DNA of 64,000 nt from contig NZ_JAIUHR010000007.1 of the NCBI RefSeq assembly GCF_020165195.1, positions 142,101-206,100 on the forward strand. Reading direction: 5' to 3'. The position numbers and the translations under genes were made by a program. Positions 59,692-64,000 of this stretch are shown piece after piece. Positions within the stretch are counted from its first letter, which is position 1, and each line of letters opens with the position of its first letter. The notes under the pieces are model-generated. The model had not been told where the DNA came from. It did no database searches and was given only the letters and a program-made list of their open reading frames with translations. Source of the DNA: Mesorhizobium sp. CA14 (GTDB lineage Bacteria > Pseudomonadota > Alphaproteobacteria > Rhizobiales > Rhizobiaceae).

Positions 59692-61521
59692 TTACGCCGC
59701 GCCCATCACCTTGGCGGCCTTCTCAAAACGCTTGCGCTCGTTCGGGTCGAGATAGAGCTTGCGCAGGCGGATGGTCTTCGGCGTCACCTCGACCAGCTCG
59801 TCGTCCTGGATCCAGGCGAGCGCCCGCTCCAGCGTCATGCGGATCGGCGGCGTCAGCTTAACCGCCTCGTCCTTGCCGGCGGCGCGGATGTTGGTGAGCT
59901 TCTTGCCCTTGAGCACGTTCACTTCGAGGTCGTTGTCACGGCTGTGGATGCCGATGATCATGCCCTGATAGACCTTGACGCCCGGATCGATGATCATCGG
60001 GCCACGGTCTTCGAGGTTCCACATGGCGTAGGCGACCGACTCGCCCTGCTCGTTGGAGATCAGCACGCCATTGGTGCGGCCGGGCAGCTCGCCCTTATAG
60101 GGCTCATAGGCGAAGAACAGGCGGTTCATCACCGCGGTGCCGCGCGTGTCGGTCAACAGTTCCGACTGATAGCCGATCAGGCCGCGCGTCGGGGCGTGGA
60201 AGACCAGGCGCTGGCGGTTGCCGCCGGACGGGCGCAGCTCGACCATCTCGGCCTTGCGCTCCGACATCTTCTGCACGACGACGCCGGCATGCTCCTCGTC
60301 GACGTCGATGACGACTTCCTCGACGGGCTCGAGCAGCTGGCCGTCATCGCCCTTCTGCATGACGACGCGCGGACGCGACACGGCGAGCTCGAAACCCTCG
60401 CGGCGCATCGTCTCGATCAGCACCGCGAGCTGCAATTCGCCGCGGCCGGAGACGAAGAAGGAGTCCTTTTCGGCCGATTCCTCGATCTTCAGCGCGACAT
60501 TGCCCTCGGCCTCGCGCAGCAGGCGGTCGCGGATGACTCGGCTGGTCACCTTGTCGCCCTCGGTGCCGGCAAGCGGGCTGTCGTTGACGAGGAAGGACAT
60601 GGTCACGGTCGGCGGGTCGATCGGCTGCGCATGCAGCGGCTCGCTCACCGCCGGATCGCAGAAGGTGTCGGCGACGGTGCCTTTCGACAGGCCGGCGATG
60701 GCCACGATATCGCCCGCCTGGGCCTCCTCGATCGGCTGGCGCTCGAGGCCGCGGAAGGCGAGGATCTTCGAGATGCGGCCGGTCTCGATCTGCGTGCCGT
60801 CATGGTGCAGCACCTTGACAGCCTGATTGGCCTTCAGCGTGCCGGACTCGATGCGGCCTGTGATGATGCGTCCGAGGAACGGATTAGCCTCGAGGATGGT
60901 GCCGATCATGCGGAACGGGCCGGGATGCACCGTCGGCGCCGGCACATGCTTGACGACGAGATCGAACAGCGGGGCGAGACCCTGGTCTTTCGGGCCTTCC
61001 GGATTTTCCGACACCCAGCCGTCGCGGCCCGAACCGTAGAGGATCGGGAAATCGAGCTGCTCGTCGGTGGCGTCGAGCGCGGCGAAGAGGTCGAACACCT
61101 CGTTGACCACTTCGATATGGCGGGCGTCCGGACGGTCGATCTTGTTGATGACGACGATGGGGCGCAGCCCGACCTTGAGCGCCTTGCCCACGACGAATTT
61201 GGTCTGCGGCATCGGGCCTTCGGCGGCGTCGACGAGCACGATCGCCGAATCCACCATCGACAGGATGCGCTCGACCTCGCCGCCGAAATCGGCGTGTCCG
61301 GGCGTGTCGACGATGTTGATGCGGGTGCCGTGCCAGTCGACCGAGGTCGCCTTGGCCAGGATGGTGATGCCGCGCTCTTTTTCGAGGGCGTTGGAATCCA
61401 TGGCGCGCTCGGCGACGCGCTGGTTGTCGCGGAAGGCGCCGGACTGTTTCAGGAGCTGGTCGACGAGCGTGGTTTTGCCATGGTCGACGTGCGCGATGAT
61501 CGCGATATTGCGGAGGTTCAT
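59692..61521 (-). CDS. typA: Ribosome-binding GTPase TypA/BipA
   Basis: 609 residues. G1 [17 protein letters not shown] (about residue 8), G2 RGITILAK, G3 [14 protein letters not shown] and G4 NKIDRPDA are the EF-Tu-like G domain; the remainder has EF-G-like domains III, V and a TypA-specific C-terminal domain ([20 protein letters not shown]). It aids 50S assembly and stress adaptation. ATG 61521 gives the canonical [15 protein letters not shown]. The frame continues upstream without a family match. Confidence 0.97.
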   Translation of the reverse strand: MNLRNIAIIAHVDHGKTTLVDQLLKQSGAFRDNQRVAERAMDSNALEKERGITILAKATSVDWHGTRINIVDTPGHADFGGEVERILSMVDSAIVLVDAAEGPMPQTKFVVGKALKVGLRPIVVINKIDRPDARHIEVVNEVFDLFAALDATDEQLDFPILYGSGRDGWVSENPEGPKDQGLAPLFDLVVKHVPAPTVHPGPFRMIGTILEANPFLGRIITGRIESGTLKANQAVKVLHHDGTQIETGRISKILAFRGLERQPIEEAQAGDIVAIAGLSKGTVADTFCDPAVSEPLHAQPIDPPTVTMSFLVNDSPLAGTEGDKVTSRVIRDRLLREAEGNVALKIEESAEKDSFFVSGRGELQLAVLIETMRREGFELAVSRPRVVMQKGDDGQLLEPVEEVVIDVDEEHAGVVVQKMSERKAEMVELRPSGGNRQRLVFHAPTRGLIGYQSELLTDTRGTAVMNRLFFAYEPYKGELPGRTNGVLISNEQGESVAYAMWNLEDRGPMIIDPGVKVYQGMIIGIHSRDNDLEVNVLKGKKLTNIRAAGKDEAVKLTPPIRMTLERALAWIQDDELVEVTPKTIRLRKLYLDPNERKRFEKAAKVMGAA

Positions 61522-61598
61522 GTGTCTGGTCTCGGGAATGTTGCAGGCAGCAGGCCCAAAAGCGCCGCCTTTTTCGGTTGCGCGGCTCATACAAGGTT

Positions 61599-61614
61599 TT
61601 TCGCAATTGCGAAA
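61599..61614. promoter_or_regulatory. Perfect 16-bp palindrome upstream of typA
   Basis: TTTCGCAATTGCGAAA is identical to its reverse complement, 78 bp before the typA start and 103 bp before the small secreted protein. It is operator-like. No regulator is assigned. Confidence 0.5.
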
Positions 61615-61716
61615 GGGGAGGCCCGACCCCAAATACATGGTCACTGATTCTTAAACGTCTTGGTGTGAAATGATTCCGTTAACCAAGGCGGAACCTTTGA
61701 GGGGCCGGGCAGTTCG

Positions 61717-62004
61717 ATGTTCATGACCGATCAGATGTCCAGATTGCGTCCGGTTTTCGCGTGGGCAGCGCTTGGCGTGCTCGTCGCGGCGGGCGCGGCG
61801 CAGTCGGCGGCAGCGCTCAGGGAAGCCGACCCGATCACGCCGCCCGACGCCAGGACCGCGCAGCAGATGTTCGCCGACGCTCCCGACGGCGTCGATCCGA
61901 TCGTCACCGGCCCGGTCAGCGCCGCCTTCAAGCAGCGCCAGAAGGATGCCAACTGCGACACCGCAGTCTGGCCCAACGTTCCACGGGCTTGCTATCCGGA
62001 TTGA
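61717..62004 (+). CDS. Small secreted or anchored protein of unknown function
   Basis: 95 residues. PVFAWAALGVLVAAGAAQSA is a signal peptide core with cleavage after SAAA near residue 33. The mature part of about 60 residues is Ala/Asp/Pro-rich with two Cys (NCDTAVWPNVPRACYPD), consistent with one disulfide in the periplasm. No family is recognised. The start at 61717, 61726 or 61738 is uncertain; no strong Shine-Dalgarno is seen. GANTC sites (possible CcrM methylation) lie just upstream. Confidence 0.65.
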   Translation: MFMTDQMSRLRPVFAWAALGVLVAAGAAQSAAALREADPITPPDARTAQQMFADAPDGVDPIVTGPVSAAFKQRQKDANCDTAVWPNVPRACYPD

Positions 62005-62089
62005 CGCTCTTCACGGCATTTCCGAGTTCAGTTCTGGACTGCTACGGCGTTTTAACGTCGCGGCATTAGATCGAGCGGCTGCTGGGCCC

Positions 62090-62233
62090 AGGGTGTGTTG
62101 AGATTCAGGCTAGGCCGAGCCGAGAACGGTGGTTTCCGAGAACCGGAGAGGAGCGTACTTAAAGTACGTGAGCACCGGAAGCGCAAGAAACCATTGTTCG
62201 CAGGCCGGCATCACCTGAATATCAACGCAGCCT
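62090..62233 (+). repeat. 144-bp palindromic element, copy 5 of 5
   Basis: Left end AGGGTGTGTTGAGATTCAGG, right end ACCTGAATATCAACGCAGCC then T. Apex GCGTACTTAAAGTACGT. Inner arms GAGAACGGTGGTTTC (left) and GAAACCATTGTTCGC (right) pair throughout. Its last two bases form part of the TAG stop of the phosphatase gene at 62232-62234. Confidence 0.9.
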
Positions 62234-63806
62234 AAGCCGACCGCACCGGATCGAGCGTCACCTTGTAAAGCTCGTTGTCGTCGCGATCCATCAAGCGCAC
62301 CGTGAGCTGTTCGGTCGCGCCTGAAATATCCACCAGCCCGAAGAACTGCAGGCCGGCTGACGGCGGCAGGTTCTGGCCCTGTTCGGCGGTCGGCGCCTTG
62401 ATGAACTTCAGCTCCGGCCCGAAGGTCATGTCGAGGTCGTTGGGGCCGAAGGTGCCGGCATGGATCGGGCCGGAGACGAATTCCCAGAACGGATTGAAGT
62501 CCTGGAACTGCGCCTTGTCGGGATTGTAGTAGTGTGCCGCGGTGTAGTGGACGTCGGCGGTCAGCCACACCGTATTGGTGATGCCGGCATTCTTGATGAA
62601 GCGCAGCACATCCGCGAATTCGAGCTCGCGGCCCTTCGGCGCGCCATTGTTGTTGTTGCTGACGGCCTCGAAGCCGACTTTCTTCGCCGCGTCGTCCCAG
62701 ACGACGAGGCTGAGCGGCATGTCGGCGGCGATGACCTTCCACGTCGCCTTGGAATTCGCCAGCTCGCGCTTCAGCCACTTGGACTGCTCTTCGCCGATCA
62801 TGCGTGATTTCGGCGTCAGCGTTTCCTGCAGATTGGAGCCGTTCGGGCCGCGATAGGAGCGCATGTCGAGGAAGAACACGTCGAGCAGCGGCCCATGCGA
62901 GATCTTGCGGTAGACGCGGCCCGGCTCCGACGGCTCGTAACGGATGGTGGTCATCTCGTGAAAGGCGCGCGCGGCCCTGGCCGCCAGCACATGGATGGAT
63001 TTCTCCTTGTAGCGATCGTCCTTGCTGAGATCCTTCGAATCCGACCAGTTGTTCAGCACCTCGTGGTCATCCCACTGGTAGAAGGTCGGGCAGATGGCGC
63101 TAAGCGCGAGCACGTGCTTGTCCATCATGTTGTATTTCCACTGGTCGCGATACTCGTCCAGCGTCTCGGCGACCTTGCGCTTGCCGTCGAGCATGACGAC
63201 GTTCTTCCACTTGCCGCCGCCGGGCAGGTCGACCTCATCCTTCATCGCGCCGTCGGCATAGATCGTGTCGCCGGAATGCAGGAAGAAATCCGGCGTGTGC
63301 TTGGCGATGGTCGAATAGGTCTTCATGCCTGTCTCGTCGATGCCCCAGCCCTGGCCGGCGGTGTCGCCCGACCAGGCGAAGCGCACATCGCGCTTCGAGG
63401 ACGGCGCCGTGCGGAAGCGGCCGACGATCGGCTCGGAGACGGCATTGATGTCGGAAAGATCGACAGCAGTCATGCGGTAGAAGATGTCCTGGTCGGAGGC
63501 GAGATCGGTGAGCAGCCGCTTCGCCGTATAGTCGCTGGCCGGCGAGGTATCGAGCGCAGCCAGCCGCGTCGCGTTGGCGAAACTTTCGGTGGTCGACACT
63601 TCATACATCACGCGCGCCGGGCGGTCGGTGCGGGTCCACACCATGCCCGACGTGGCGTCGACATCGCCGGACTGGACGCCATGCGTGAAGGCCGGGCGCT
63701 GATTGGCGCGGGAATAATAAGGCAGCGCAAGTCCGGAGGCGCCGACAAGGCCAAAGGCGCTGGCCGAGGTGACGAAAGCGCGGCGGGTCAATGATATCTT
63801 GTTCAT
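62232..63806 (-). CDS. phoD: PhoD-type alkaline phosphatase/phosphodiesterase with Tat signal
   Basis: 524 residues. The N-terminus NKISLTRRAFVTSASAFGLV is a twin-arginine signal, so the protein is exported folded. The mature start FTHGVQSGDVDATSGMVWTR is the PhoD N-terminal domain, and the metallophosphatase part has HSGDTIYADGAMKDEVDLPG, the QWDDHEVLNNWSD motif and DFNPFWEFVSGPIHAGTFG. PhoD enzymes use Fe/Ca and are often phosphate-starvation regulated, but no Pho box is seen. ATG 63806 places the Tat motif correctly; a longer frame upstream has no support. TAG stop shares two bases with the repeat at 62090. Confidence 0.92.
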   Translation of the reverse strand: MNKISLTRRAFVTSASAFGLVGASGLALPYYSRANQRPAFTHGVQSGDVDATSGMVWTRTDRPARVMYEVSTTESFANATRLAALDTSPASDYTAKRLLTDLASDQDIFYRMTAVDLSDINAVSEPIVGRFRTAPSSKRDVRFAWSGDTAGQGWGIDETGMKTYSTIAKHTPDFFLHSGDTIYADGAMKDEVDLPGGGKWKNVVMLDGKRKVAETLDEYRDQWKYNMMDKHVLALSAICPTFYQWDDHEVLNNWSDSKDLSKDDRYKEKSIHVLAARAARAFHEMTTIRYEPSEPGRVYRKISHGPLLDVFFLDMRSYRGPNGSNLQETLTPKSRMIGEEQSKWLKRELANSKATWKVIAADMPLSLVVWDDAAKKVGFEAVSNNNNGAPKGRELEFADVLRFIKNAGITNTVWLTADVHYTAAHYYNPDKAQFQDFNPFWEFVSGPIHAGTFGPNDLDMTFGPELKFIKAPTAEQGQNLPPSAGLQFFGLVDISGATEQLTVRLMDRDDNELYKVTLDPVRSA

Positions 63807-64000
63807 GGCTGTCTCCGGATGGGCTTTGAACGGGACCGCCAAGCTCTCGCCTGAATGTTTCAGGCGCATATCGAAACCATGAAGTTTTGATAACAGTGAA
63901 CAGGCTTTCCCTTCTCCCACAGGGGGCCTGTTGCGCAGTTAGCGAGGACAGGCTCGCGGAGCGATTTGGTCGCGAGGTCTCGCTCCGTTTTGGCTTTGGG
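63807..64000. other. Right end of the window, no gene seen
   Basis: CGCCTGAA-TGT-TTCAGGCG at about 63849-63867 is a small stem-loop before phoD. C/T-rich palindromic fragments (CCCTTCTCCCACAGGGGG) follow at 63906. A neighbouring gene may begin beyond the window. Confidence 0.5.

Noticed and set aside
59671..61647. Long plus-strand frame of 658 codons opposite typA
   Set aside because: Antisense frame of typA; no domain and the typA motifs are complete on the other strand.

Overview
The window is a 64-kb piece of a GC-rich alphaproteobacterial chromosome, most likely Mesorhizobium or a close Rhizobiales relative. The signs are ribosomal protein L21 with a long Ala/Lys/Glu-rich tail, ATP synthase beta with an Ala/Pro/Lys-rich N-terminal extension, the 1588-residue NAD-glutamate dehydrogenase, the Usg and DUF1674 proteins, and several families of short palindromic intergenic repeats of the rhizobial kind. 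No phage, integrase, insertion sequence, CRISPR array or rRNA operon is visible. The assignment rests on recognising families, not on a database search.

Layout. 1-3.6 kb: start of obgE, an endonuclease/exonuclease/phosphatase-family gene, a GNAT acetyltransferase, rpmA, rplU with a candidate promoter and leader attenuator, and tRNA-Ser(CGA). 3.8-10.1 kb: a small secreted protein, a DUF1186/SEC-C protein, recQ coupled to an unusual beta-propeller/sulfotransferase fusion gene, and a LysE exporter. 10.3-14.6 kb: uronate catabolism genes (KdgF-like cupin, kduD-like, uxaC, and a divergent uxuB-like dehydrogenase). 14.8-19.9 kb: the F1 ATP synthase operon atpHAGDC. 20-30 kb: a DUF4345 membrane protein, a racemase, two Phd/VapC-type toxin-antitoxin modules, priA, an fsa-type transaldolase, lptE, leuS and yggS. 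30-35 kb: two aldo/keto reductases flanking a divergent LysR/MFS pair, then usg. 35-43 kb: acsA, a MOSC protein, a cyclopropane-fatty-acid synthase, a tiny 23-codon ORF with a very long Shine-Dalgarno, a TadG-like protein, a transglutaminase-like protein, a HAD phosphatase and a DUF1674 protein. 43.7-51.6 kb: htpX-rsmB-heparinase family-(ABM)-purH and an MFS protein. 51.8-64 kb: the large glutamate dehydrogenase, AhpD-like and YCII proteins, a LysE exporter, a DUF1062 protein, typA/bipA, a small secreted protein and a PhoD-type phosphatase with a Tat signal.

Most genes are housekeeping genes in familiar order. The least ordinary material lies between them. A 142-145 bp palindromic element is present in five copies, all in one orientation. 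Its two arms change together between copies, so base pairing seems to be maintained. In three copies its right edge supplies part of the stop codon of the neighbouring gene. Other points worth a second look are the propeller/sulfotransferase fusion joined to recQ by TAATG, three tandem covarying mini-hairpins in front of a YCII gene, the 23-codon ORF with near-complete anti-Shine-Dalgarno complementarity, an FNR/FixK-like box before the transaldolase gene, and a terminator-like hairpin in the rplU leader.

Start codons were chosen by eye from Shine-Dalgarno sites and family N-termini. No alignment, folding or search program was run.
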